Counted from the stretch's first letter, positions 1 to 8,042 are shown. The stretch: DNA of 19,974 nucleotides from JAGSOU01 sp049974865 (GCA_049974865.1 JBNGCX010000067.1:1-19974); one strand, 5' to 3'. Made by a program: numbers and translations. The notes: generated by a model from the sequence alone, not told the origin.

Positions 1-1247
1 GCTTGAAGTTGCTTGATGCCGTCTTTGAAGACAACCCCCTGAATGACCTCGGGCAGACGGTTTGGCCCGTTGATCTTCCGCCACTTCTTCTTGGCTGACA
101 TCATGAGCCTGAAGACCATGGCGAGGGCGGTTTTGCGGTTGAGGCAGCCCTTGGTTTTTCTGGTGCGATTGCGGACCGTGGCGAAGACACTCTCGATCGG
201 GTTCGTGGTCCGGATGTGCTTCCAGTGCTCGGCCGGGTATTCGTAGAAGGCCAGGAGCTCGTCGCGGTCCTTGACCAGCTTGCCCACGGCCTTCTCATAC
301 TTCACGCCGTAGGTTTCGACGAAGAGATCGAAGGCGGCATTTGCCTCCTTCTTGGTCTCGGCCATCCAGATGTCCTGCAGATCAGCCTTGGCCTTTTCGT
401 GCAGAGATTTGGGCATGGCACCCAGCACGTTCGCCGTCTTATGGACCCAACATCTCTGCTCGCGCGTGTCGGGAAAGACCTCGCGCAGCGCTGTCCAGAA
501 CCCGAGCGCGCCGTCGCCGATGGCCAGCTCGGGCGGCACCGTGAGCCCACGCTTCTTCAGCCCCTTCAGCAGGTCGCGCCAGCTATCGGCGTTCTCCCGG
601 AACCCGTCCATGATCGCCAGCACGTCCTTCTCGCCGTATTCATCGGCGCCGATAATAACCAGCATACATTGACGATCACCGTCCAGGCGGGGCGTGAAGT
701 AGACCCCATCCGCCCAGATGTAGACGTAGCGCTTGGCCTTCAGATCGCGCTTGCGCCAGGCCTCATACTCCTCCCACCAGGTCGCCTTCAGGCGGGTGAT
801 GGTTGAGGATGACAGCCCCTCGGCCTCCGGCCCCAGCAGCGCGGCCAACGCTTCGCTGAAGTCGCCTGTCGAGATACCCTTCAGGTATAGCCAGGGCAGC
901 AGCTCTTCGACCGACTTGGCCTTGCGCAGATAGGGCGGGACCAGCGACGAGCGGAACCTGATCTTGCTGCCATCTGCATTGCTGCCGCGATCGCGGACAC
1001 GCGGAACCTGAACAGGCACCGTCCCGATCCCGGTCATCATCTCTCGCTCGGGCAAGAACCCGTGGCGGACAAGTCGCTGGCGCCCTTCCTCGTCCAGAAG
1101 ATGCGCATGCTCGGCGATGAACGCCGACACCTCGGCTTGAACCGCCGTGCGAAGCAGATCCCTGGCTCCGGCCTGGATCACCTCGGTCAGCGGATCAGGC
1201 GAAAATTCCGATGGCAGTTCGAACGGGACAACGGTAGATTTGGCCAT
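1..1247 (-). CDS. IS256-family transposase (3' end cut by window)
   Basis: DDE transposase that cuts and joins the ends of its insertion sequence. The frame stays open from ATG at 1247 to the window edge, giving 415 residues; IS256 transposases are about 400 residues, so only a few C-terminal residues are missing. The catalytic acidic residues are visible: D180 (IWADGVY), D245 (IGDGALGFW) and E352 (NPIESVFATVRNRT). The family C..H pair follows the second Asp (C266-W-V-H269). The RNase H-like catalytic core spans about residues 170-370. There is no internal stop or frameshift, so the gene appears intact as far as it is visible. The start is supported by a purine-rich stretch (GAGAAAGGA) upstream. 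An ATG seven bases upstream is out of frame. Confidence 0.93.
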   Translation of the reverse strand, partial: MAKSTVVPFELPSEFSPDPLTEVIQAGARDLLRTAVQAEVSAFIAEHAHLLDEEGRQRLVRHGFLPEREMMTGIGTVPVQVPRVRDRGSNADGSKIRFRSSLVPPYLRKAKSVEELLPWLYLKGISTGDFSEALAALLGPEAEGLSSSTITRLKATWWEEYEAWRKRDLKAKRYVYIWADGVYFTPRLDGDRQCMLVIIGADEYGEKDVLAIMDGFRENADSWRDLLKGLKKRGLTVPPELAIGDGALGFWTALREVFPDTREQRCWVHKTANVLGAMPKSLHEKAKADLQDIWMAETKKEANAAFDLFVETYGVKYEKAVGKLVKDRDELLAFYEYPAEHWKHIRTTNPIESVFATVRNRTRKTKGCLNRKTALAMVFRLMMSAKKKWRKINGPNRLPEVIQGVVFKDGIKQLQ

Positions 1248-1345
1248 GGTGGCATATCCTTTCTCTGTGAGATCGACGGCGTCTTTCAACACCGCCATGA
1301 TATGCCGCCTACTTCAGGCCATCACCAACTTTCGGGCATAACTCT
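1..1345 (-). mobile_element. IS256-family insertion sequence, truncated by window edge
   Basis: The transposase at 1-1247 (minus strand) defines an IS256-family (Mutator-like) element. Its left part, upstream of the transposase start, lies at 1248 to about 1345. The outer boundary is inferred: the minus-strand sequence starting near 1345 (GAGAGTTATGCCCGAAAG) resembles a terminal inverted repeat, and ordinary non-coding sequence begins beyond it. The opposite end lies outside the window, so neither the matching inverted repeat nor the 8-9 bp target duplication typical of this family can be confirmed. The element lies about 390 bp beyond the end of the metabolic gene cluster and does not interrupt a gene visible here. 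Confidence 0.75.
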
Positions 1346-1558
1346 CTGCGCCCGTCCCATTCCGTAATCGACAATGTTCATATGCGCTGGGCCTCATCCT
1401 GGGGTTGCCCTGAAATGCCTGCAATCCTAACGCGAAAATGTGGCGAGAATTGGGCTGATTGCGGGACTCGGCCAAGAGGTTTGAGATTGGCGAAAACGTC
1501 GGCCGTGGCCCGGGGCCTGACCGGTGCAGGCGGAGTGTGGAGTATTGTCCTCCGGATC

Positions 1559-1583
1559 CCAATTCCATTTTGATTCCAATTGG
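1559..1583. repeat. Short inverted and direct repeats, possible protein binding site
   Basis: CCAATT at 1559-1564 is the inverse of AATTGG at 1578-1583. Between and within them ATTCCA occurs twice (1562-1567 and 1573-1578), exactly 11 bp apart, about one helical turn. This could be an operator, but no adjacent gene start needs one, so the function is unknown. Confidence 0.3.
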
Positions 1584-1688
1584 TTGAACCGCAGGAGTGA
1601 TCCAAAAAGGGGCATGTGAAGAATGTTTAAAATTCTCGGCACTTTTTGCGCCTGCATGGGGGCCGCCGGCTTTCCCGCAGCCTCGCCC

Positions 1689-1712
1689 CCGGTTTGGGTA
1701 AACCAAGACCGG
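1689..1712 (-). terminator. Hairpin downstream of the enolase-superfamily gene, possible terminator
   Basis: On the minus strand the sequence reads CCGGT-C-TTGG-TTTAC-CCAA-ACCGG: nine base pairs with one bulged C and a five-base loop. It lies about 20 bp after the TCA/TGA stop at 1732. No U-run follows, so this is not a textbook intrinsic terminator. It could still end the operon, protect the 3' end, or work in both directions. Confidence 0.4.
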
Positions 1713-1731
1713 GTGAGGGCGGGCGTGGACC

Positions 1732-2961
1732 TCACTCTTCGCGCGGCGCGCCGCCCTGGAAGGCGTTGCCGCGGGCATAGTCGCAGGGCGCCTCCTGCAT
1801 CTGCAGGTGCAGCGCGTCGCCCGTGTAGGGGTGCGCGCGGGCGAGATTCTCGTCAAAGGAAATGCCGAGGCCGGGGGCTTCGGGGGCGGGGACGAAGCCC
1901 TCGTCCACCCGGATCGCGCCGCCGATCAGGGCGGCGTGGAACGGGGTCTCGATGGTCTCGGCCATCAGCAGGTTGGGAATCGCCGTCGCGAGATGGATGT
2001 TGGCCGCCCATTCCACCGGTCCGGCATAGAGATGCGGCGCGATCTGCGCGCCATGCGCCTCGGCCAGCGCGGCGATCTTGCGGCCCTGCCAAAGCCCACC
2101 GGCGCGCCCCAGCGCCGGTTGCAGGATCGCCGCCGCGCCCGCGCGCAGCAGGGCGGCGAATTCGGACAGTGTGGTCAGCCGCTCGCCCGTGGCCACGGGG
2201 ATGTCTACGGCCCGCGCGACCTCGGCCATGCCGGCGATGTCGTCGGGCGGCACCGGCTCCTCGAACCACAGCGGCGCATGGGGCTCCAGCGCCCGGCCCA
2301 GCCGGATGGCGCCCGCGGGGGTGAACTGCCCATGCGTGCCGAACAGCAGGTCGGCCCGGTCGCCCACCGCCCCACGGATCGCCTGGCAGAAGGCGACCGA
2401 GCGGGTGATGTCGGACATCGCGGGCTGATGCCCGCCGCGGATGGTGTAGGGGCCGGCCGGGTCGAATTTCAGTGCCGTGTAGCCCTCGGCCAACCGCGCG
2501 GCGGCGCTTTCGGCGGCCATCTCTGGCGAGACCCAGAACTGACGGTGGTCGTGATGCGGCAGGGGGTAGAGGTAGGTATAGGCGCGGATGCGCTCGTTCA
2601 TCCTGCCGCCCAGCAGTGCCCAGATCGGGCGCTCGCGATGCTTGCCCAGGATGTCCCAGCAGGCGATCTCCAGCCCCGAGAACGCGCCCATCACCGTCAG
2701 GTCGGGGCGCTGGGTGAAACCCGCCGAATAGGCGCGGCGGAACATCAGCTCGACGTTTTCGGGGTTCTCGCCCAGCATGTGGCGGGCGAAGACATCCTCG
2801 ATTACCGCACGCATGGCCCGGGGGCCGACCGAGGTGGCGTAGCATTCGCCGTAGCCGGTAATCCCCGTGTCCGTGGTCAGCTTCACAACGATCCAGTAGC
2901 GCCCGCCCCAGCCCGGGGCCGGGGGCGCGATGGTGAAGATATCGAGCCCCTCCAGCCGCAT
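1732..2961 (-). CDS. Enolase-superfamily protein (mandelate racemase/sugar-acid dehydratase type)
   Basis: 409 residues, the normal length for the mandelate racemase/muconate lactonizing enzyme family, whose members abstract a proton alpha to a carboxylate and often dehydrate sugar acids. The N-terminal capping domain is about residues 1-125 (GYGECYA near 37-42). The barrel follows, with ALKFDPAGP at 163-171 in the place of the usual KxK base, FGTHGQF at 207-213, WFEEPVPP at 232-239, GER at 259-261 and APH at 308-310. E234/E235 and E260 fit metal ligands. The position where many relatives have the first metal-binding Asp appears to be G208, with H210 nearby. The gene starts one base after the stop of the alcohol dehydrogenase gene, so the two are co-transcribed. 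A sugar-acid or lactone substrate is inference; the exact reaction is unknown. Confidence 0.85.
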   Translation of the reverse strand: MRLEGLDIFTIAPPAPGWGGRYWIVVKLTTDTGITGYGECYATSVGPRAMRAVIEDVFARHMLGENPENVELMFRRAYSAGFTQRPDLTVMGAFSGLEIACWDILGKHRERPIWALLGGRMNERIRAYTYLYPLPHHDHRQFWVSPEMAAESAAARLAEGYTALKFDPAGPYTIRGGHQPAMSDITRSVAFCQAIRGAVGDRADLLFGTHGQFTPAGAIRLGRALEPHAPLWFEEPVPPDDIAGMAEVARAVDIPVATGERLTTLSEFAALLRAGAAAILQPALGRAGGLWQGRKIAALAEAHGAQIAPHLYAGPVEWAANIHLATAIPNLLMAETIETPFHAALIGGAIRVDEGFVPAPEAPGLGISFDENLARAHPYTGDALHLQMQEAPCDYARGNAFQGGAPREE

Positions 2962-2962
2962 C

Positions 2963-4048
2963 TCAGAACAGGATGACGTTGCGCCGCGCCGCGCCCGACT
3001 TGGTGTCCGCGATGGCCTCGTTGATCTGATCGAGCTGCCAGCGGCCCGAGATCAACTCGTCCAGCTTCAGCCGGCCCTGTTGGTAGAGATCCACCATCCA
3101 GGGAATGTCGCGCGCCAGCACCGTGTCGCCCATCAGCGAGCCGACCAGCGCCTGGCCGGTGGCGGCGACGATCACCGGCTCATAGCTGGATTTCTGGCCC
3201 GAATGGGGCATGCCCACCATCACCATCCTGCCGCCCATCCCCAGGTAGCGGGTCGCCACGTCATAGGCCGGGATCGCGCCCACGGTGACAAAGACCGCAT
3301 CGGCCCCGCGCCCGCCGGTCATCTTGCGGGCGATGGACCAGGGCTTGGCCTCGGAGGCGAGGATGCCGTCGGTGGCGCCGAATTCGCGTGCCGCCGCCAG
3401 CTTCTCCTCGGTCATGTCCACGGCGATGATGCGGGCGGCCCCGGCCAGCCGCGCGCCCTGGATCGCGTTCAGCCCGACGCCGCCCGCGCCGATCACCACC
3501 ACGTTCTGGCCGGGGCGCACGCCGCCGGTGTTCACCACCGCGCCGACCCCGGTGATCACCCCGCAGGACAGCAGGCAGGCGGCCTCCATCGGCATGTCGG
3601 CGGGGATGGGGGCGATCTGGCTGCGGTCGACCACGACCCGTTCGGCGAAGGCGCCGCAATCGAGGCCCTGCGCCAGCGGCCCGCCGCCCGGCAGGCTGAG
3701 CGGCCCGGCCATCCGGTCGTGCGAGGTGGCGCAGATGGCGGGGTGGCCGGTCATGCAGGGCGCGCACTGGCCGCAGGCGCGCAGCAGCGTGACCAGAACG
3801 GTGTCGCCGAGCTGATAGCCGGTCACGCCCTCGCCGAGCGCGCTGATCCGCCCCGCCGCCTCGTGGCCATAGACCGCTGGCAGGGCGCCGCCCCAGGCGC
3901 CCTCGGCATAGGAGATGTCGGAGTGGCAGATCGCGCAGGCCTCGATCGTGACCTCGACCTCGCCGGCGGCAGGGGCACGCAGCTCGACCTCCTCGATCGC
4001 TAGCGGCGCGTTGAACTCATGGGCCACGGCGGCGCGGATTCGTGTCAT
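2963..4048 (-). CDS. Zinc-dependent alcohol dehydrogenase (MDR superfamily)
   Basis: 361-residue medium-chain dehydrogenase/reductase, oxidising an alcohol with NAD(P). Catalytic zinc ligands are visible: C41 (ICHSD), H62 with E63 (YGHEAAG), and a Cys in LLSCGVITG. The structural zinc lobe has the full C92-x2-C95-x2-C98-x7-C106 set. The Rossmann motif is GAGGVGLN. The SCGVITG segment and overall arrangement resemble class III/aryl-alcohol dehydrogenases, but the substrate cannot be read from the sequence. The start at 4048 is chosen because GGGAGGG lies four bases upstream; a longer open frame reaches further upstream but only as a GC-rich extension antisense or out of frame to the MFS gene. 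It is separated by 92 bp from the preceding MFS gene and by one base from the following gene. Confidence 0.9.
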   Translation of the reverse strand: MTRIRAAVAHEFNAPLAIEEVELRAPAAGEVEVTIEACAICHSDISYAEGAWGGALPAVYGHEAAGRISALGEGVTGYQLGDTVLVTLLRACGQCAPCMTGHPAICATSHDRMAGPLSLPGGGPLAQGLDCGAFAERVVVDRSQIAPIPADMPMEAACLLSCGVITGVGAVVNTGGVRPGQNVVVIGAGGVGLNAIQGARLAGAARIIAVDMTEEKLAAAREFGATDGILASEAKPWSIARKMTGGRGADAVFVTVGAIPAYDVATRYLGMGGRMVMVGMPHSGQKSSYEPVIVAATGQALVGSLMGDTVLARDIPWMVDLYQQGRLKLDELISGRWQLDQINEAIADTKSGAARRNVILF

Positions 4049-4088
4049 TCGTCCCTCCCGGTTTTGCGGCCAGTCTGGGCGCGGGCGC

Positions 4089-4106
4089 GGGGGCGGGCAA
4101 GCCCCC
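4089..4106 (-). terminator. GC-rich hairpin between MFS and alcohol dehydrogenase genes
   Basis: GGGGGC (4089-4094) and GCCCCC (4101-4106) form a six-pair stem with a six-base loop in the only sizeable gap (92 bp) of the minus-strand cluster. There is no U-run on the minus strand. It could attenuate or process the transcript between the seven upstream genes and the last two, or be incidental in GC-rich DNA. Confidence 0.25.
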
Positions 4107-4140
4107 TTGTGCGCATCCGCGCGGTCCGCGGCGCCCGGGC

Positions 4141-5361
4141 TCAGCGCGCCGGGCGCAGGCGCGGCTCGGCGGCGATGACCAGGCCCGAGGCGAGCATCAG
4201 GACCGCGGCCAGCAGGAAGGGGGCGCCGGGCAGGTAGAACGCCGCGCCCGGCGCCGTGAAGGCGCTGAAGGTGGCGGTCATCGCCAGCGGCGACAGGATC
4301 GTGGCCAGCGCCCTGGTCGACGCGATCGCGCCCTGCAGCGCGCCCTGGGCGTCGTCGCCCACGCGATGCGACATCATCCCCTGCAGGGCGGGCGGGGCCA
4401 TAAGCCCCAGCGCCGCCAGCGGGATCAGGACCAGCGCCAGCGTGCCGTTGCCGATGCCCGAGAGGATGACGAAGGAGAGCAGGCTGAACCCCAGCCCCGC
4501 CAGCACGGTGCGCCGCTCGCCGAAGCGGCGCAGGACCGGGCGGATCAGCCCGCCCTGCACGGCGGCGCTGGACAGGCCGAAGGCGGCCAGCGACAGCCCC
4601 ACCGTGGCCGGGGCCCAGCCGAACCTTTCCTGCGTGAAGAAGGCCCAGGTCGCCGGGTAGACGATGAAGGCGAAATCGTAGAGGAAGGCAAGCACGAACA
4701 GCCGCCCCAGCCCCGGCAGCGCGCGCATCTGGTGAAACGCCCCCAGCGGGTTGGCGCGGGCCAGGCTGAAGGGGCGGCGGGTGCGGTCGGTCACCGTTTC
4801 GGGCAGCACGACAAGGCCGAGGACCAGGTTCAGCCCCGCCAGCAGGGCCGCGGCGTAAAAGGGCGCGCGCGGGCCCAGTTGCCCCAGCAACCCGCCCAGC
4901 GCCGGGCCCAGCACGAAGCCAACGCCGAAGGCCGCCCCGACCAGCCCGAACCGCGCCGATTTCTCGCCCGGCGCGGAGATGTCGGCCACGAAGGCGGCGG
5001 CGGTGGATTGCGTGGACGAAGCGATGCCGCCCACAACGCGCCCCGCCAGCAGCCACCAGATGGAGCCGGCCAGGGCCATCACCAGGTAATCGGCGGCCAT
5101 CACGGCCATTGAGACCAGCAGCACCGGCCGCCGCCCGTAGCGGTCGGACAGGTTGCCGGTCAGTGGGCCGAACAGGAACTGCATCACCGCGAAGGCCGTG
5201 GTCAGCACCCCGCCCCAGAGCGCGGCCTTGGCCAGCGTGCCGCCGGTCACGTCGCGGATCAGGTCGGGCAGGACCGGCACGATCAGCCCCACCCCCATGG
5301 CGTCGATGACCAGGGTCAGCAGGATGAACCCCATCGCGCCGGGGCCTGGGGCGGTGCTCAC
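4141..5361 (-). CDS. MFS exporter, TetA-like (drug:H+ antiporter family)
   Basis: 406-residue major facilitator with a 12-helix hydrophobic pattern, probably an inner-membrane proton-driven exporter. The first helix carries the TetA-like stretch LVIDAMGVGLIVPVLPDL (Asp at residue 20). MFS motif A follows at about 65-79 (GPLTGN..DRYGRRP). The N-terminal half is closest in feel to tetracycline-type transporters; in chromosomal settings such proteins often export other compounds, so resistance should not be assumed. I choose GTG at 5361 because it overlaps the preceding stop as GTGA, indicating translational coupling; ATG at 5334 (MGFILL) is the alternative. The open frame extending to 5637 is a shadow of the hydrolase gene. 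In this operon it may remove a toxic substrate or product. Confidence 0.88.
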   Translation of the reverse strand: MSTAPGPGAMGFILLTLVIDAMGVGLIVPVLPDLIRDVTGGTLAKAALWGGVLTTAFAVMQFLFGPLTGNLSDRYGRRPVLLVSMAVMAADYLVMALAGSIWWLLAGRVVGGIASSTQSTAAAFVADISAPGEKSARFGLVGAAFGVGFVLGPALGGLLGQLGPRAPFYAAALLAGLNLVLGLVVLPETVTDRTRRPFSLARANPLGAFHQMRALPGLGRLFVLAFLYDFAFIVYPATWAFFTQERFGWAPATVGLSLAAFGLSSAAVQGGLIRPVLRRFGERRTVLAGLGFSLLSFVILSGIGNGTLALVLIPLAALGLMAPPALQGMMSHRVGDDAQGALQGAIASTRALATILSPLAMTATFSAFTAPGAAFYLPGAPFLLAAVLMLASGLVIAAEPRLRPAR

Positions 5362-6074
5362 AGCGCGTCCAGAAGCTCGGCCAGGGCAACCGGCGCGGTG
5401 ATCTGCGGCAGGTGCCCGCTGGGCAGGCTGAGCAGCTGTTCGCAGGGCGTCTCGCTGGCCATGGCGCGCTGCAATTCGGGGGTGATGGTGCGGTCGTCCT
5501 CGCAGACGACATAGACGCGGGGGACGGAGCCGAAACGCGCCCCGGTCAGGTGCACGGGGTCGAGCTGGGCCTTGTTCGACTGCGGCCCCAGCCCCTCCTG
5601 CACCTGGCGCTTGGCCGCGTCGCTGGCGTCGTGGCACAGAAACTCCACCGCCTGCGCCGGGTCGAGCACTGTCGTCCCCTTCACCGGGCCGGGGCGGACG
5701 GCAGCGCCGATGGTGGGGGCCTCGCGCTTTTTCAGCGACAGCAGGCTGTCGCCGTCGCGCGGCAGGAAGGCGCAGAGATAGACCAGCTTGCGGATGCGCT
5801 CGGGCGCCAGCTCGGCCGCGGCCGAGATCGCCATGCCGCCCATGGAATGGCCGACCAGCAGGGCCGGCGGGCCCTTTTCGAGCTCGTCCACGATGCGGGC
5901 GGCGTAATCGGCCAGGCCCACCGTCTCGGGCGGGGTGGGGTCGTCGCCGTGGCCGGGCAGGTTGAGCGCGGTGACGTCGTGGCCCTTGCGCGAAAGCAGC
6001 CGGGCGACACCGCGCCAGCTGTCGGCCCTGCCCCAGGCGCCGTGCACGAGGAGGATGCGCGAAGGCTCAGACAT
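5358..6074 (-). CDS. Alpha/beta hydrolase, esterase-like
   Basis: 238 residues with an alpha/beta-hydrolase fold. The oxyanion segment is VHGAWG near residue 10. The nucleophile elbow is GHSMGG with S77. The acid is probably D193 or D194 (VCEDDRTIT), and the catalytic His is H221 (SGHLPQI). The short length and the CEDDRTITPELQ segment resemble the plant methylesterase/hydroxynitrile lyase-like branch (salicylate-binding esterases, EstA type), which cleave small esters. The start at 6074 overlaps the upstream hydrolase by 8 bases, and its own stop overlaps the MFS start by 4. It is one of three hydrolases of the same fold in this operon; they are not close duplicates of each other. The substrate is unknown. 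Confidence 0.87.
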   Translation of the reverse strand: MSEPSRILLVHGAWGRADSWRGVARLLSRKGHDVTALNLPGHGDDPTPPETVGLADYAARIVDELEKGPPALLVGHSMGGMAISAAAELAPERIRKLVYLCAFLPRDGDSLLSLKKREAPTIGAAVRPGPVKGTTVLDPAQAVEFLCHDASDAAKRQVQEGLGPQSNKAQLDPVHLTGARFGSVPRVYVVCEDDRTITPELQRAMASETPCEQLLSLPSGHLPQITAPVALAELLDAL

Positions 6075-6849
6075 GGCCGGTCTCCTTGAGGAAGGTGGTG
6101 AGCGCCGCGGCGAATTCTTGCGGTTTGTCCACGCAGGGCAGGTGGCCCGCGCCGCGGATCAGGTGAAAGCGCGAGCCGGGAATGAGGTCGGCCGTTTCGC
6201 GCACCATGTCGGGCGGCGTGAGCCCGTCTTCAGAGCCCGCAATGGCCAGCGTCGGCAGGCGCAGCCGGGCGGTGCTTTCGAAGAGGTCGGTCTCGGCGAT
6301 GGCCGCGCCGCAGCCGAGGATGCCCGCCAGCGGGGTGGACAACAGCCGCTCGCGGGCCGCGTCGAAGGCCGGATCGTCGTGGAAGCGCTTGGGAAACCAG
6401 GCCGCGAGCGTCGGCTCGGCCAGGATGGTGACGCCGCTCTCGCGCACCTGTTCCATCCGCTCGCGCCAGGCCTGGGGTGTGCCGATCTTGACCGCGGTGT
6501 TGGACAGCACCAGTGCGCGCACCAGGTCCAGCCGCTCGGCCGCCAGCCCCTGCGCGATCATGCCACCCATCGACATGCCGACGACCACCGCGTCGCGCAG
6601 CTTCAGCCGGTCGAGAACGGCGGCCACGTCGGCCACCAGGTCGCCCATGTAATAGTCGCCCTCGGGGCAAGGCGACTGCCCGTGGCCGCGCAGATCGACC
6701 CGGATCAGGCGCAGCCCTGTAGGCAACAGCGGCAGCACCCGGTCCCAAAGGTGCAGGTCGGTGCCCATCGCGTGCAGGAAGACGACCGGCGCGCCCTTCG
6801 GGTCGCCCTCGTCCCTATAGTGCAGCGCGACATCGCCGGGCATGCGCAT
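6067..6849 (-). CDS. Alpha/beta hydrolase, 3-oxoadipate enol-lactonase (PcaD)-like
   Basis: 260 residues. The triad is S93 (GMSMGG), D208 (AGSEDGLTPP) and H236 (GAGHLPCV), and the HAMGT oxyanion segment is near residue 26. Overall pattern and length match the PcaD family, which hydrolyses 3-oxoadipate enol-lactone in the beta-ketoadipate pathway. No other pca gene is in the window, so a role in lactone or ester hydrolysis within this cluster is safer than assigning pcaD. The start at 6849 leaves two bases after the stop of the nuclease-family gene; ATG at 6843 is an equally possible start two codons in. Its stop overlaps the next gene. Confidence 0.85.
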   Translation of the reverse strand: MRMPGDVALHYRDEGDPKGAPVVFLHAMGTDLHLWDRVLPLLPTGLRLIRVDLRGHGQSPCPEGDYYMGDLVADVAAVLDRLKLRDAVVVGMSMGGMIAQGLAAERLDLVRALVLSNTAVKIGTPQAWRERMEQVRESGVTILAEPTLAAWFPKRFHDDPAFDAARERLLSTPLAGILGCGAAIAETDLFESTARLRLPTLAIAGSEDGLTPPDMVRETADLIPGSRFHLIRGAGHLPCVDKPQEFAAALTTFLKETGHV

Positions 6850-6851
6850 GC

Positions 6852-8042
6852 TCAGTCCCTCATCCTGATATGCGCCATCACCTGCCCGTGGTCCGAGGCC
6901 AGCTTGTTATAGGGCGCCTCGGGGTGGGCGCCGTCGGTCAGGTGGTCGTTGAAGGCGCTGAAATATTCCATGTCCCCGATACGCTTGTCGTAATCCGGGT
7001 GGAAGTGCCGCGACAACAGGATCTGGTCGAAGCTTTCGTAAACCCCGCCATAGGCCGTGGTGTAGACCATGTCGCGCAGGCTCTTGCGGACGAAGAGCTG
7101 CTCGGCCGAATGCAGGCGCACGCGCTCCACGCTTTCGCGGATCTGCTCGGCCTCTTTCTCGGTATAGCGGTCGTCGGGCGCGGTGGCGTCGTGGCGATCC
7201 ATCCAGGCGTAGTTGATGAAGGGCGCTTCGCCGGTGATGATCTCGCTCGTCACCGCGCTGTCGCCGTCGTTGATGTCGCCCAGCACGATCACCGGGCGGC
7301 CCTTGTCCAGTTCCTGAAGGATCAGCTTGCGCAGCACCCAGGCCTCGGCCATCCGGCGCAGCCCGGCGCGCAGGGCGCCCATCATCCGGCCGGCTGAATC
7401 GTAGCGCAGCAGGTCGATCTCGCGGGCAAAGGGTTCGCCCTCGGGGCGGATGAACTCGCCCATCTTGGATTTCAGGTGGCAGTTGAAGACGGTGATCAAT
7501 CGGTTGCCCGCCGGCACCCGCACCTTGAGGATGGGGCGCGACAGGCGCGTGACGGTGAAATGCCCGGCATCGCCGCCGCCGAGTTCAGAGAACGGGATCC
7601 GAAGCGGCGGGTCGAGCGCCTGCACCACCTCCGGGTCTTCGGCAAAGCCCTTGCGCGACAGGATGGCCAGGCCCGGGCGGCGCTGGCCGGGCGGGCCGTC
7701 GGCGATGTTCGGGGCGAAGGCGAGGTCGGCTTCGGAATAGGGCTCATAGGCGAGTTTTCGGAAGATCACCTTCTTGCGGTAGGACTTGCCGCGGCCGGGC
7801 TGGCTGGCAGCGTTGGAGGCCAGGCCGCGCGCATCGGCCTCCTTGATCACCTCCAGCAGCGGCTTTTCCTCGAACACCTCCTGGAAACCCACGATATCGG
7901 CGTCCATCGTCACCATCTGGTCGGCCAGCCAATCTTCCTTCCAGGCGTATTCCTCGGGCGTGTATTGCTCAAAGCGGTAATATTCCTGCTCGGGGCCGAT
8001 CAGGTTCTTGGTGTTGAAGGTGGCAATGGTGAAGGCGGTCAT
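6852..8042 (-). CDS. Endonuclease/exonuclease/phosphatase-family protein
   Basis: 396 residues of the EEP fold (DNase I/phosphodiesterase-like, metal dependent). Signature pieces appear in order: TFNTKNL with N10, DIVGFQEVFE with metal-binding E55, FNCHLKSK in the middle, VIVLGDINDGD with the D and N pair, and a C-terminal ASDHGQVMAHI with the D-H pair. All expected catalytic positions are present, so it should be active. No signal peptide is seen. Family members cut DNA, RNA, phospholipids or inositol phosphates, and the substrate is not predictable here. The ATG at 8042 overlaps the preceding TGA as ATGA. It is an unexpected member of a metabolic operon. Confidence 0.87.
   Translation of the reverse strand: MTAFTIATFNTKNLIGPEQEYYRFEQYTPEEYAWKEDWLADQMVTMDADIVGFQEVFEEKPLLEVIKEADARGLASNAASQPGRGKSYRKKVIFRKLAYEPYSEADLAFAPNIADGPPGQRRPGLAILSRKGFAEDPEVVQALDPPLRIPFSELGGGDAGHFTVTRLSRPILKVRVPAGNRLITVFNCHLKSKMGEFIRPEGEPFAREIDLLRYDSAGRMMGALRAGLRRMAEAWVLRKLILQELDKGRPVIVLGDINDGDSAVTSEIITGEAPFINYAWMDRHDATAPDDRYTEKEAEQIRESVERVRLHSAEQLFVRKSLRDMVYTTAYGGVYESFDQILLSRHFHPDYDKRIGDMEYFSAFNDHLTDGAHPEAPYNKLASDHGQVMAHIRMRD

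Larger units (their letters stand above)
1346..1731. other. Intergenic stretch without a convincing gene
   Basis: About 390 bp between the insertion sequence and the stop codon of the enolase-superfamily gene. Open frames here are short, lack recognisable motifs and have no good ribosome binding site. Its base composition is more AT-rich than the flanking genes between about 1555 and 1650. It holds three small structured elements: CCAATT (1559-1564) facing AATTGG (1578-1583) with the 6-mer ATTCCA repeated 11 bp apart; AGAAT-GTTTAAA-ATTCT at 1620-1636; and a strong hairpin at 1689-1712. It may be a remnant left by the IS insertion or a regulatory or terminator region. Confidence 0.6.

Noticed and set aside
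1807..2976. A 389-codon plus-strand frame antisense to the enolase-superfamily gene
   Set aside because: No recognisable motif and a composition typical of antisense frames in GC-rich DNA; the minus-strand protein has clear family motifs.
4141..5361. Calling the MFS gene a tetracycline resistance determinant (tetA)
   Set aside because: The TetA-like first helix and motif A are shared by many chromosomal exporters; there is no adjacent tetR-type regulator and the gene is part of a metabolic operon.
2963..5512. A single 849-codon minus-strand frame that would fuse extra sequence to the alcohol dehydrogenase
   Set aside because: The N-terminal 490 or so residues are low-complexity Arg/Ala/Gly-rich and out of frame to the MFS gene; the dehydrogenase has its own ATG and ribosome binding site at 4048.
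6067..6849. Assigning the second hydrolase as pcaD of the beta-ketoadipate pathway
   Set aside because: The fold and triad fit, but no other pca gene is present and family-level similarity does not fix the substrate.
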